Shown here: positions 21,560 to 33,105 of the stretch, piece by piece
Numbering within the stretch: the first letter of the stretch is position 1
How the letters are laid out: each line of letters starts with the position of its first letter
NCBI GenBank assembly: GCA_036924285.1
Contig: JAYKYS010000008.1
Location: forward strand, 20,941,001-21,005,000
Source: Asterella californica
Lineage: Eukaryota; Streptophyta; Marchantiopsida; Marchantiales; Aytoniaceae
Direction: 5' to 3'
DNA length: 64,000 bases
Notes under the pieces: generated by a model
The model's input: the letters and a program-made list of their open reading frames with translations, nothing else
The model's database searches: none
What the model was told of the DNA's origin: nothing
Program-made: the position numbers and the translations under genes

Positions 21560-22299
21560 CTAATGTACTATCTTCTGTCGCTTCTCCAGCTCTTCTTGCA
21601 TGATTGCTTCAACTTCTTGCTTAATGTCAGGAGCAAAGTACTTCGGATCTTCTCGGTCGTAAGCAGGAGAATAAGACCGCTTAGGGAAAGATGACCTCTC
21701 CTTACGCTGCTTCTTCTTCTTGATCTCCTTTTGGCGGGATTCTGACTTCTCTTTGCTTCTGGTACTTATCTTGAATACTGCTTCATCTAGGACTTCTTCT
21801 AGGGGCCAACTCTCTGAATCTGGGCAAGGGTTCCAAACGGTGCCATCCGCCAAAGTGAAAGAGGAAGTTGCCTCAAGTGACTTCGTCTTCTGAGCTGCAG
21901 TCGTCTTTTGCAGCTGAGGTTCCTTTCCTTCGCGCTTCCCGTGGTCTGGTTCGTCTTCCTCTATATGAAGACATCCGTACAATCCCCAGGATCTTCTTCT
22001 TCTATCGTGATGTGCTGTACCACTGCTAGCTCGAGTTTAGAAGTTGATACGGCTTCTGTAGGAGGCGTGGTTTCTGCAAATCTAACCATTTGTCGTGGGC
22101 GTAAGGTCTGAGGACAATTTCTCGTGAAATGTCCTACTTCTTTACAGTTTCTACACAAGGGCACTTGCCCAATCTGTCTTCTCAGATGAGGACAGGTGGA
22201 CCACCAGTGTCCTGTCTCTCCACAATTGTTGCATGCTCCAGGAAGAGGGTTTAGAGGTCGTTGTGATGAAGAAGGTTGCCAAGGCGTCCTGGTCTGCAC
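21560..22299 (-). pseudogene. Nucleocapsid and C-terminal gag of B: two CCHC knuckles
   Basis: Two tandem knuckles, CNNCGETGHWWSTC and CRNCKEVGHFTRNC (22225-22100 region), in the frame 22299-21961. A Lys/Glu-rich basic segment (RSKEKSESRQKEIKKKKQRK) follows in the overlapping frame 21982-21560. A shift near 21970 separates the two. F's homologue is 30920-31645. Confidence 0.85.
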
Positions 22300-22551
22300 A
22301 TTACTAGCCCTGTCTCTAGGTGCATAATGATTATATTGGACAGGAGGCGTGGGAGTGAACGGTTGTATCGTCTCGATCCTATAGCAGGATTCCTCACTGG
22401 GATCGTGTAGATATCTCTCATCGTCTTCTTCCCAGCCTGCCCAATTGACAGCTTGGTGTTGTGTACACTGATCTCTGGTGTGTCCGGAAGAGTTGCAAAG
22501 GTTGCACCAAATGTTTGGCTGAGAAGCCGTAGGTTGCTTCCGCTTGTCCTT

Positions 22552-22878
22552 CTAGTTCAGAAGATGAACCTTCACATCGGCAAACTGCTTCAGCACTTCA
22601 TCGATCCGAGGATCCGGTGCAGACTGAATGATCTGAGTCTGAGAGATCTTCTGCACAACTTCTTCCCTGGATTGTATCTTCTCCTTCTTCTTCTTCCGTG
22701 TCTTCTTCTCTTGTTCAGATTCTGATTCTGAACTTTCGACAATAGACTCTTCAGAAGTAGAGGATACTTCCGAATCACTGTTATCAGTTTCAGTGGACTC
22801 GGACTTCCTCTTGGACTTCCTAGAAGACTTCTTCGACTTCTTGGACTTCTTTGAGGTCTTCCCTCTATCTTTTGTCAT
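22552..22878 (-). pseudogene. Lys/Ser-rich linker of B gag
   Basis: Starts MTKDRGKTSKKSKKSKKSS, then Ser/Glu repeats (SESESEQEKKTRKKKKEK) and a short helical part. Low complexity; the homologue in F is at 30344. Probably the region between capsid and nucleocapsid rather than a separate protein. The stop before 22551 is a decayed codon. Confidence 0.7.
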
Positions 22879-22939
22879 ATTCTGAGTGATGCTCGAGGTT
22901 TCATATTGCTTGGCATGCTTTTATACTTCTACTAAATCA

Positions 22940-23772
22940 TCACCTCCTCCTCTTCTGCAGTACAACTCCATAACCTGAGACAATCCTCCCAAGTACCAGT
23001 CCACGGCTTGCTGGGCACAATAACCGGGTCTCTTTCTTCTTCCGTTCGAGCCTCTGAAGTTCTATGAGGATCATCCGATCATAGCGCACTCCTCTGAACC
23101 TCTTCAGGAAAGCTGCCTTCAAAATAGCCCAAGCGGCCATTACTAACTCATCATCCAACATTTTACTCATCCACTTCCTTCCCTTCCCTAGAGTCTGTCG
23201 ACATCAGAGTCTTCCTTGTTGGATCGAGAGATGGTCTCGAACATCATGCTGAAGTCGTCCGCGTCAACATCATCGTCGTACGGATGGTACTTTTGTCGAG
23301 TGTGGGAAGCCATGTCGACTGCCGGCTGATGCGAATGCCAACTTCTTCCTCCCTCAGGCCCAAGTGATGGAGATGGTCTTCTCGAAGGTCCAGGTCTGTC
23401 TGAATCACAAATGTCGTCTTCTGAGTCAGAGCTATTGTCGTTGTCACCTTCTAAGACGTCTGGAACGATCTCCTCTAGTCTTCCTTCACCTTGAGAAGCC
23501 TCTTCCGCACTTGGGAAGACGTCTTCCGAGTAACCAGTCCCAAAATCTACTTTATACACGTGGTCACCCGGTTGGCTTCTGTCTTCTCCAAAGATTATGC
23601 TCGAGATGGAAGGCTCTTCCAAATCTACTGATCGGATCTTCTTGAGCTCTTCTTCTTTCCTTTGGTGTCTCGGGGATACCCGCTGCTCGCTAGAAGCGAT
23701 TCGCTGGGATGAATGTACCCACTCAGGGTCTTTATCCGTGCGTCTTCTGCTTCTTCCTCTGGTCGGAGACAT
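22940..23772 (-). pseudogene. N-terminal gag and capsid remnant of B
   Basis: 23772-23188 is open for 194 codons: MSPTRGRSRRRTDKDPEW, then an acidic stretch (DNDNSSDSEDDICDSD) ending HPYDDDVDADDFSMMFE. The next frame 23170-22940 holds a capsid-like piece (AAWAILKAAFLKRFRG, ILIELQRLERKKKET), the hallmark of retrotransposon gag. The two are separated by a stop/shift near 23180. 23773-24113 is untranslated leader with no gene seen. Confidence 0.75.
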
Positions 23773-24113
23773 CCACCAAAGTGTTGAGAAGAGATGTCCC
23801 TCTTCTTCTAGTACTAGATATGACAGACTGGATGTCTGAACAACCGATCATAGGTTCGGAACGTCTTCTTCTCCTGTTTCATGTTGCACTCACTGCAGTC
23901 TTCCAAGATCGAGTCTTCCAAGAAGCTCTTAGAAGTGAGGAAGCGGCTTCTTCCAGTCCCCCTGATGTATCTCATCAGCTTCTGGTTGCAGTTCTTGTCT
24001 TCTAGCAAGATAGAGTCCCACACACATTCAACTACAACCGAAGTTAGTTCGGAATGAAACTAACTACTGCACACAGATCCAGGAAGCTTAGAACAGACGT
24101 TACTAAGATGAAA

Positions 24114-24131
24114 TCTCCGGCAGCGGCGCCA
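24114..24131 (-). other. Primer-binding site of B, tRNA-Asp type
   Basis: Minus strand TGGCGCCGCTGCCGGAGA matches the complement of plant tRNA-Asp (TGGCGCCGTTGCCGGGGA, recalled) at 16 of 18. It begins 18 nt after the LTR end, longer than the usual 0-5 nt. The same spacing is seen in F. Confidence 0.85.
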
Positions 24132-25731
24132 AAATGAATGCTCACTATATGTAGTGACGGAAGATTTCTCCTTTTGTCCATTTAGTATACAAGATATCGT
24201 TCCCACAGAGGATTTGCACAAGTAACACTGCTCTAAGTTCTAAGATCTGTTCAAACACACACACACACGGGTTTTATCTAGAAATCCCTTCTTCTCACAA
24301 AACCACACGGCTTCCAGACCTTGAGAAGGTGCTCTGGACCTAAACAAACAACTACCACCTAAAATATCACACACTTATCTACAGGGAAGCTCAGGAAATC
24401 GCGTCCTACTTCCAGATCACTTCTTCCAGTCTTCTCAACACAGTTTTCTCGAAGCAATTCTCGGCTTCTGGGGGTTCAACTCGGCTTCTCACACCTCCAG
24501 AAGACTGCTCCTACTTCGTAGAAGTCGAACTAGCAACGTCTGCCTCACATTGCTCTTCCAAGTCCCAACGAGTTAGATAAATCAGAAGGTGTATGTCCTC
24601 TGTAGCCTTCTCAGGCTTCTACCTACAGAAATGGTCTTCCTGCAGCACTATAGACATTCACCTTCACGAAAGCTCAATAGAAGTCTCGGAAGCTCACTAG
24701 AAGAAGATAAGAAGATGGGAAGATGAGAGAAGATGAGGAAGAAGGAAAATTTCAAACGAGAGAAAAACAAGATAAAAATGAGAAATTAAGACTCCGACAG
24801 GCTTCTAGTCCGGATCCTGACTAACAAGCCATCCCTGCTTGTAATAGTTTGGGGAGGAAGACAACAAATTCGCTTACAGTTACACAGTCTTCTCCTTGAG
24901 GATGTCGTCTTCTGTTGTGGAAAGAAGGCTTCTTTCTTCTTCTGTCGCTGCTTCGACTACTCCGTCTTCTGGGATCGCTTATTCATAGGACCGTCCGTAC
25001 GTGGATCTTAAGTGCTCCACTGGATGAGACAAGCTTCGACTCTGCACCGCTTCTAACAATCACCGCCAGTCAAAGAGAAGGCTTCTCATGCACAATTGGG
25101 TGTGAATTCGAGAAAACCCATTTTCCAGAAGACACAGACAAAGCTTCTGCACTCAAATCCAAAATCCATTCTCCGAGAAGAAGACACATTGGTGTTGAGA
25201 AGCTCACTCCCTTTACGTCCTGCTCCTACTCCTCGGTACACCAGCTTAGCAACAGGACTACACGAGGATGTCATTCCATGCTCTAAACTGTCCACTACCT
25301 CTATCTACATCTTCGAACCACTGCTGGCAGCGAGTATGCAGATCCCTCCGGTGTAATCTCAATCTATTCGTATGTCTCTAACATCGGGTGTAGTGTGTAT
25401 ACACTATGTTCACAATGAGTCTAATGTGTTTAGTCTCATGTGTCCGAAATCCTACTCTGTCATCCTACTTATGCATCCACCTTAATGCACAGGGGGAGTT
25501 CCCCTCCAATCCTCGACTACAACCAGAGAGAGATGGGCGCTGTCAGAAGGCTGCCACCCCACATGCAAGCGGTTCCTTTCCTGTTTAGCCATCTACCTTG
25601 CTACTCTTGCGTTGCCTACTCTGCCACATGGTCACCTATCTAATATTACACTGAAACTGCCACCTCCTAAGATAGCATGTTCGGTTCTTACTAAGTTTGG
25701 ACAAGTCAACTTGTCTTCTGCGCTTTGCTGC

Positions 25732-28024
25732 CTACTCTAATTGCTCGGATGCAATCTTCATCTGATCTGCTCCTACTTGAACTCCTAACTCGGCTTCTGA
25801 TAAGCTGGAAAGCCCTGCGAATACCTCGGGTGTTACTGAGGTGGCTTCCTCCTCAACATTCGTGGTTGACTCGCCTGGTGCTACTTCGGAAGACGGAAAC
25901 GTCTTCTGGGAAGCTGAGTCGACCTGCGCTTCCTCGCTCTTATGAGGCACTAGTTCGACGCTGTGGGCCATGGTGACCTCACAGAGGTCCGGGGAAGTCA
26001 CCTCCTCCACTCGGAATACATGGGAAGACAACTCTTCTTCCTGTCTTCCAGAAGACACCTTGTCTTCCGGAGCTTCTTCCGTTGTCTTCTCGGCTTCCAA
26101 CGTTGTCACTACCAAGTGGACAAAGAGGTCGAACTCCTCCTTCTCCAAGTCTGATCCGATCGATGCTCCTGGGGCTTGGGAAGATGCAGTTGCTGGTGGC
26201 GGAATCGAGGAAAGATCGTAAAGCGCTTCACTCTCTCTATCTGCCGATCCAAGTAACGGAACATGCTCTCCTTGCACTCCACTAACATCGCTCTGGACTC
26301 ATCGTCCCACTCCCTGGCTAGGGTAAGAAGCTTCCTACCCGCAGTGAAGTTGAACTTCTTGCGGAGTGTTTCCATCGTCTGAGCTAGCAACCCTTGCGCA
26401 CGAACTTCCGCTGCTTCCCGCTGCGTCTTCTCGGTTGCAGTCTGTACTTCCGCGGCTTCTCGCAGTGTCTTCCACGTCGTCTTCTCCTCTACGAGGATGG
26501 TGATCTTATCTCTGACCCGCAAAACCTCTTGGTCACGATGTTGTAAACGCGCCTGCAACTCCTGGTTGCTCTTCCTCAGTTGTGATGACTCCTTGGCAGA
26601 AGCGGCTGCTTCCGCCTTGTACTTCGTTGTGAGCTTCTCCGTGATGCGGAGGTTGGCTTCCAACGCTTCTATCTTCTTCAGGCATTCTTCCTGCCGCATC
26701 AAGATGCACAGACCGAATCCAAGTTGTAGTGGCTTCTCTTGAGCCATCGCTCTCTTCTCTACCAACTCCATAGCTGGTTGGATCTCCGAGTAGAAGAAGA
26801 CACTGAACTCCTCCAGTCTTCTATCCGCGGAAGACAGACTCATCCCCACGATCTGGACGGAGGTGTCTTCCTTGTCTTCCCGAGACAAGGATGCCTCTTC
26901 TGCTGCTGTGGCCTTCTGCTTCTGCGTGTGAGAAGAAGCTACTCTTCTCATCTTTCGGGTGGAAGATCCATCCCCATGGCAAAAACGGTCCTCTTTACTG
27001 CGCTTCCTCGCATCGCAGTAGGAGTGTCCATCCAACCTTCGTCTTTTGGAGTCTTCGGAAGACTTCTTGGTGTTGCAGAAGCGGTCTTCTGCGCAGCTCG
27101 GGTACTCAGTGGCTCCTCTTGAGAGTCGGACTCCGATCCAGAGTGAATGATAGGGAAGGAGGTGGTCTTCCTAAGCACACTCCTAGGACCCATCTTCCTT
27201 GGTCGTGTCGCGTCTTCCGACCCACTGGAGTCATCTTCTCTCACCAGAAGCGTCTTCTGATGAGTACCTGGTCTCATCTGCGACATCAGAGTGGGAGGAG
27301 GAGTCATTGCTGCTGCTCGGTCGTCTTCTCTCGAGGTCTCCTCTTTCGTCTCGTGCTGCCCTGTTGGCTCATACCTCGCCAACTGATCTTCTGTGAGGTC
27401 CTCCTTGACCACGTACAGATAACAGAATAACGAAGTAAGATGTCCTCCTGTCGGGGTGCCTAAGTACACTAGCTCTGCATGCACATATGCTTGGAAGAAT
27501 GCGCCCCAGTTGATGGATAGCCCTTCCCAAATGGCTTCCAAGAATTCCACGTCCTGGTCTCCTAGGTACCTCGTCTTTTGCGCTTTTCCCTTGGGAAAGG
27601 GATGAAGGAACAGCTTCGCCAGAAGACCCTTCTACGGCTCCAGGTAAGCTTCAACCTTCCATCCGTTTCTTCCCTACCTGTCCTCCAAGAAGAGACAAGT
27701 TGTGCTCCTAGGCACATGCCACTTCTCCGAGATCATGGGTAGGATCTTCTTCTCTAACTCGTACCCCTTGTTCTCTACTTCTGGCCTGTGGAAAGCCCTA
27801 CGTCACCATTATGCTGTCCAGGAAGATGGTCTTCTCCGGGCAACTCTTGCCTTCGTAGGTACATGGTTGCGGGGAGGTAATGCTGCCCAAACCTCCTCTA
27901 GAAGACCCTGGTCTGCGAGGTTCCAATCCCACAAGAAGAAGTCGAGACCCAACTCCTTGATGAAGGATTTGGCCTCGACCAACTCTACTGCCGGTAACAC
28001 CAACCCTCGAGGATGCACCGACAT
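25732..28024 (-). pseudogene. LTR-encoded long ORF, copy in B 5' LTR (broken; ~760 codons)
   Basis: Start ATG at 28024. N-terminal domain: HPRGLVLP, KSFIKELGLDFFLWDWNLAD, EEVWAALPPRN, then (27550 on) EFLEAIWEGLSINWGAFF, AELVYLGTPTGGHLTS and FCYLYV. Next come an acidic/Ser region (SGSESDSQEE), a basic patch (RKMRRVASS), a coiled coil at about 26640-26380 (LRKSNQELQARLQHRDQEV), the motifs LRKKFNFTAGRKLL and MFRYLDRQIE, and an acidic C-terminus ending at 25732. It is split over frames 27809-28024, 26948-27550, 26109-27035 and 25732-26277. The parts recur in the same order in three other LTRs, so a real protein was encoded inside the LTR. No known family recognised; it does not look like gag, pol or a typical env. 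Confidence 0.75.
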
Positions 28025-28909
28025 ACTTGAAGCTCTGTTGCACTAAGCCACACGTACTTACTGTGAGTCGAAGGCTCAGTCCTTCCCAAGTTCTCACAGT
28101 CTAGCTTCCACTCTCAAAAGACGAATCTAGTCTTCCAGAAGACAGCTACTCCATCTTCCGGGATTCTAACAGTGCTTCTTAAGTTCCTCTCGTCTTTCGA
28201 GCTATATCTAACCAATCCTAACTAAGCAAGGCATCGCATGGATTCCTAAGAAGACAACCCATCTTGCATTTCATCCTACTTCCTAACAGAGAATACAAGA
28301 TATGCGAGAAGTAGAGTGTATGAAAAGTTCAGAAGATGGTCGTGGGCTCCTGGTGGGACAGTGACCTCCAGGAAGACTCCCGAGACAGCTTCCGATTCAA
28401 TAACGTTCTCGGAAGACTTCCCGCAGCCAGGCTTCCTTTCACTGGTCTCATCTGTCTTCTGCTTCCGACATGCAATCTAACCTCACAACGGACACAAGAC
28501 ATTCACACTCTGTTCTTCCGACTTCTCACCTCTCATACATACTTAGAAGAAGCTTGCTACACGACGGGAAGACATGACCCTCGACCATTCTCTCCAGATT
28601 CTGCCAGCAAGACTTCTCACATCTCTCTTCTATGTTTGGGAAGAAGAAAGAATAGGTTGCTATGGATCGGACAGAAGAGACACGTAAAGAACCCTCACGT
28701 CTTCTCACGCATTCTGCCAGCCTTTCCAGTCTTCTAGTCTCTCTAGGAAGATGTGGATTTGAGAAGCTTGGAAGATCGGGAGGCACAAGCCTGGTTCCCA
28801 ACTTTCAGCTTCTCGAAACAACAAACAACTCACCAAGTCACTCAAGATTCGTACCAAGCCTCTCTTAACACAAAAGCAAATCCAATCCACTCTTGATATG
28901 AATTACACA

Positions 28910-29010
28910 CAGTCGTCTTCTGAAGACTTCAGACATTAGAAGCGTCTTCCGAAGATGTTCAGATTTCAGAAGCGTCTTCCGAAGATGTTCAGATCTTCCG
29001 AAGCGTCTTT
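28910..29010. repeat. GTCTTC/GAAGAC-rich array
   Basis: Repeated GTCTTCYGAAGAC and GAAGCGTCTTCCGAAGATG units. Counterparts lie at 15090-15200 (B 3' LTR) and 62461-62565 (C), the latter with six GTCTTC/GAAGAC hexamers in about 100 bp. Confidence 0.75.
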
Positions 29011-30078
29011 TGTCCAAGGATTCAGGAGTAGAGGTGCGGTAGGGTAGGAAAATTGATAGCTGCGGGATCGAATTTGAGAACGATGGACTGGGAAGCTCGA
29101 TTATTGTTTGAGAAGAAGCGAGAAGATGACTGTCAAAAATTGAGCAGCGCTTTCACGCCCAATTTCACAGAAGGAAAATGTGGGATGAGAAAAGCGGTCG
29201 ATGGGTTTCCTGCAAACAACCGAGGAGGCGCGAGGGATACTAAACAAGAGGCGAGAAGCGGTGGGAAGAGAAGAGAACATGGGAAGAACCTCAAACAGTC
29301 CTCTGCCTGCTTCCCGTAGTGCCTCCAGTCTTCTGCGCGCTTCTGGCTCCACCTCAGCTCCAATGCGACTCCACAGAGCTGCTTCTACAGTCAATGTCCT
29401 GCTGCTTCTCAGTTGATCAGGGCTCCACCTCAGATTCTTCTTCAATCGTCTTTCAATGTATGCTTTCGAGAATCTACAGGAGACTTCTTCAGCTCAATGG
29501 TGCTTCCTACTCTCAGAAATTTGTCCTTGCTTTCTCTCTAGCTGCAATTCGATTCTAGCTGACCTCGATTTCACTCTGCTGGTCCTCCTCACTCATTTCG
29601 GTTCCTCCTTATTCAATGCGGCACCTCCTAACTCGATCTTCTGTGCTAATGCCTTCGATGCGAGAAGTAGATGATGATTCTGCACTAATGCGCTTTTCCC
29701 ATATCTTCTCGCGCAGTTAGGGGTTCTTTGACCTATCTGACCTACCTACTACCTTGGGCTACCTGGTAGGTACACCTACCCTCCTACTAGGTGGTGCGCA
29801 GTTAGACCTATGTAGTCGCTGTCGCTGTCGCTGTCTTCTGGAAGACACGCGTCTTCCGTCTTCAGAAGATCTGGTCAAGAAGACGTCTTCTCGAAAGATG
29901 TCTTTCTTCCGTCTTCGGAAGAAGTCGACTTCTCTTACAAAAAGTTCTTAAGGCCATCTTCCTTCTAAGCAAGATGTATTCTTAAGCAACAAGGTTATTT
30001 TCATTACACAGACATGTGATTAACTTAAAAAAATTTCAAAAATTTATACATCTTGTAAATTATGGGCACCACAATACT

Positions 30079-30149
30079 TGTGCAAATCTTCTGTGGGAAC
30101 GATATCTTTTATGCTAAATGGGCTAAAGGAGAAATCCTGAGACACTACA
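30079..30149 (+). repeat. Distal end of F 5' LTR
   Basis: Continues directly from 7875-7994 after removal of B and one ATACT copy: TGTGCAAATC, then GGAACGATATC, ending CACTACA. Establishes that B inserted into F. Confidence 0.88.
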
Positions 30150-30169
30150 TATAGTAGCACTTGTATTTT

Positions 30170-30187
30170 TTACGCCGCTGCGAGGGA
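30170..30187 (+). other. Decayed primer-binding site of F
   Basis: TTACGCCGCTGCGAGGGA, in the position of B's PBS and still recognisably the tRNA-Asp type, but with several changes including the first TGG. About 20 nt downstream of the LTR end. Confidence 0.6.
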
Positions 30188-30343
30188 TTTCATCTTAGTA
30201 ACGATTGTTCTAAGCTTCCTGGATCTGTGTGTCAATAGTTACTTGCTTCTTGAACTAACTTGGATTGAAGAGGAGGAGGTGATGATTTAGTAGAAGTACA
30301 GAAGCATGCAGAGCAGTATGAAACCTCGAGCATCACCCGGAAT

Positions 30344-31645
30344 ATGACGAAAGACAGAGGAAAGACCTCGAAGAAATCTAAGAAGTCGAAGAAGCCTTCT
30401 AGGAAGTCCAAGAGGAAGTCCAAGTCCACTGAAACTGATAACAATGCTTCGGAAGCATCCTCTACTTCTGAAGAGTCTAGTGTCGAAAGTTCAGAATCCG
30501 AATCTGAACAGGAGAAGAAGACACGGAAGAAGAAGAAAGAGAAGTCACGACCCAGGGAAGAAGTTGTGCAGAAGACTCCTCAGACTCAGATCATTCAGTC
30601 TACACTTGACCTCCGGATCGATGAAGTGCTAAAGCAGTTTGCAGACCTGAAAGTTCATCTTCTGAACCAGAAGGACAAGTGGAAGCAACCTATGGCTTCC
30701 CGGCCAAACATTTGGTGCAACCTTTGTAACTCTTCCGGACACACCAGAGATCAGTGTACGCAGGACCAAGCTGTTAATTGGACAGGCTGGGAAAAAGACG
30801 ATGAGGGATATCTACACGATCCAAGTGGAGAATCATGCTATAAGATCGAGACGATACAACCATTCACTCCTACGCCTCCTGCTCAATATAATCGTTATAC
30901 ACCTAGAGACAAGGCTAGTAATGTACAGACCAGGACGCCCTGGCAACCTTCTTCATCACAACGACCTCTAAACCCTCTTCCTGGAGCATGTAACAATTGT
31001 GAAGAGACAAGACACTGATGGTCCACCTATCCTCATCCGAGAAGATAGATTGGGCAAGTGCTCTTGTGTGGGAATTGTAAGGAAGCAGGTCACTTCACAA
31101 GAAATTGCCCTCAGACCCTAAGCCCACGACAAATGGTTAGATTTGCAGATACCACACCTCCCGCAGAAGCCGCATCAGCTTCTAAGCTCGAGCTAGCAGT
31201 GGTACAGCATATCTCTGTAGAAGAAGAAGATCCTGGGGATTGCACGGATTGTCTACACATAGAGGAAGATGAACCAAACCTTGGGAAGCGCGTAAGAAAG
31301 GAGCCTCAGCTGCAGAAGACGACTGCAACTCAGAAGACGAAGCCACTTGAGGAAGCGTCATCTTTTACTTTGGCGGATGGCACTATTTGGAGCCCTTGCT
31401 CGGATTCAGATAGTTGGTCTCTAGAAAAAGTCATGGATGAGACAGTATTCAAGGTGAGTACCAGAAGCAAAAAGAAGTCTAAATCCCGTCGGAAGGAGAC
31501 TAAGAAGAAGAAGCAGCGTAAGGAGAGGTCACCTTCCCTTGAGCGGTCTTCTTCTCTTGCTTACGACAGGGAAGATCCGAAGTACTTTGCTCCTGACATT
31601 AGACAAGAAGTTGAAGCGATCATGCAAGAAGAGCTGGAGAAGTGA
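30344..31645 (+). pseudogene. gag remnant of F
   Basis: 30344-31018: MTKDRGKTSKKSKKSKK linker, Ser/Glu repeats, IWCNLCNSSGHTRDQC (an extra knuckle also present in B), then CNNCEETRH followed by TGA where B has Trp. 31058-31645: second knuckle CGNCKEAGHFTRNC and the basic KKKQRKERS tail. Relative to B about 1.1 kb of the capsid-coding part is missing between the leader and 30280. Confidence 0.82.
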
Positions 31646-31712
31646 CGGAAGATAGTACTGCAGCTTCCTCCATCGACCACGGTAGCTCCCGTCCCACGAG
31701 AACAGCTTCCAG

Positions 31713-32703
31713 TTGATGGAAGACACCATTCTTCCACCCAAAGAAGCAGCTCCTACATCTTTCCTGTTGGAAACACCAGTCACTCTTCTGAAGCGATCCC
31801 CTTATGACTTCTTACGAGATTTGTGGAATCAGAAGACGGATGTAACCTTCCAACAGCTTTTGGATGACGATGCTGGTTACAGGAACCTGTTACAGTCTAT
31901 CCTTCGAGGATTGAGGAAGAGGAGAACAGCGAAACTTCCTCAAAGTACCCTGATGCTTAGGATAGAGCATGAGGACTCGAGAACCAGAGAACTTGATATG
32001 GAGATCCATGACTATCTTTTGAAGAAAGTACCCATTGATTCCGGCTCCGAAGTTAATATCATGATTGAAGAAACTGCGCATGCCTTAGGCTTCAATGAGT
32101 TCCAGCCTACTCCGAGAATCCTCATAATGACGGACCAGATCAGAAGATGACCCTTGGGACTACTGGAAGATGTCTCTGTAATTGATGGAGTATCTTTCTA
32201 CCTCACTTACATTATTTTGCGACCTGTAGCTAAGGTTGGATATCAAGTTTTGATAGGAAGACCTTGGTTGTATGCTGCAAATGTAAATACCGATTGGAGA
32301 AGACGTCGTTTGAGGTTTCCCAATCCTACATCCAAGCCAGACGAGAAGTCCAAAGTCTCACTCTCTTGGATGAAGATTGGACATCAAGGTGAAACTCACT
32401 CTACGATTGAGGAGTACACGTCAAAAGACTCAGCTACGTCTTCTGACAATGATGAAGGATATGATGAGTTTGTGGTGAATAACTTGTGTACTACAGATGC
32501 ATCAGAAAAAGCAAAAGAAGTGATCTGTGAATACATTGAGTGCTACAAAATTGCATAAGAAGAGCTTCCAGAAGACGAAAGTACTGTCTTCTGTTCAGAA
32601 GACCAGATGATCTTCAAGAAATGGAGATTGTTCTTAGGAAGAAGCTGAAGCTTTCCAAGGTGATTGAGGGCCAGTAGTTGGAAGACTTCAGAGAACTCCG
32701 GAC
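31713..32703 (+). pseudogene. Protease remnant of F, interrupted by G
   Basis: 31713-32150 carries SPYDFLRDLWNQKTDVTFQQLL and PIDSGSEVNIMIEE (DSG active site); after a TGA (CGA in origin) 32154-32558 has VGYQVLIGRPWLYAANVNTDWRRRRL. 32559-32703 continues the linker up to the G insertion; the same sentence resumes at 40047. Confidence 0.82.
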
Positions 32704-32919
32704 TGTAACGACCTATGTTACACATAGGAAGTTTGTCTATTAGTAAGGTGTTTAGTTATAACTAAGTGTTGAGAATGTTTATTGGCTGCCAAAGTACTTT
32801 AAGGATGTATCAAGTTAGTCATGACTATCTAAAAGTTAGTTATGGTTAAACTTAGCTGTACTTTTGGCAGAATTCAGATATTTGCTAAAGAGTGAGCACT
32901 ACTATCTTGTCATCTTGTC
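32704..32919 (+). repeat. Truncated 5' LTR of G (first 216 bp)
   Basis: Matches 6958-7172 and 39148-39362; the junction CTTGTC|AAATTTCAG fuses LTR to the third leader repeat. Confidence 0.92.
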
Positions 32920-33105
32920 AAATTTCAGTTCTCTGAAAATTTGTACAGTCATCACCATCTCTTCTGATTAGGGAAGTTTCTGTTGAAACTTCATGATTTA
33001 GTAGCTTGGAGGTTGAGCTACTGGAGACCACAAAAATCTTGGAGAGATCTCTTACCAACTAAGAGATATACGTTTCGGCATACAAGGAGATCTCGTAGAT
33101 ACTTC

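Larger units (their letters stand above)
7995..30073 (-). mobile_element. Element B: complete Ty3/gypsy element with giant LTRs
   Basis: LTR termini TGTGGTGCCC (minus-strand start) and CACTACA (end). Flanked by the 5-bp duplication ATACT at 7990-7994 and 30074-30078. Minus-strand order from the right: 5' LTR (30073-24150), PBS, gag, protease, RT, RNaseH, integrase (to 17605), PPT, 3' LTR (17547-7995). The 3' LTR is 9553 bp only because E1 and a D-family solo LTR sit in it; net of these it is about 5.86 kb, matching the 5.92-kb 5' LTR. All internal frames carry stops or shifts. It is inserted in the 5' LTR of its own relative F, in opposite orientation. Confidence 0.93.
24150..30073 (-). repeat. 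5' LTR of element B (5924 bp)
   Basis: Uninterrupted copy of the B-family LTR and the reference for dating insertions in its relatives. Minus-strand layout: 30073-28025 upstream part with dense GTCTTC/GAAGAC arrays (28910-29010, 29826-29930); 28024-25732 long ORF; 25731-24150 downstream part without a supportable gene. A (GTCGCT)3 microrepeat is near 29815-29836. No clear TATA box was identified. Confidence 0.93.

Noticed and set aside
26109..27035. Coiled-coil ORF as a captured host myosin- or kinesin-like gene
   Set aside because: No motor or other host domain is present, there are no introns, and the region is colinear in every B-family LTR; it belongs to the LTR ORF.
29826..29930. GTCTTC/GAAGAC arrays as canonical heat-shock elements
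   Set aside because: Most pairs are TTC-N-GAA with a 1-nt gap; only a few (TTCtgGAA, TTCtcGAA) have the required 2-nt spacing, so a heat-shock role is not supported as in the A family.
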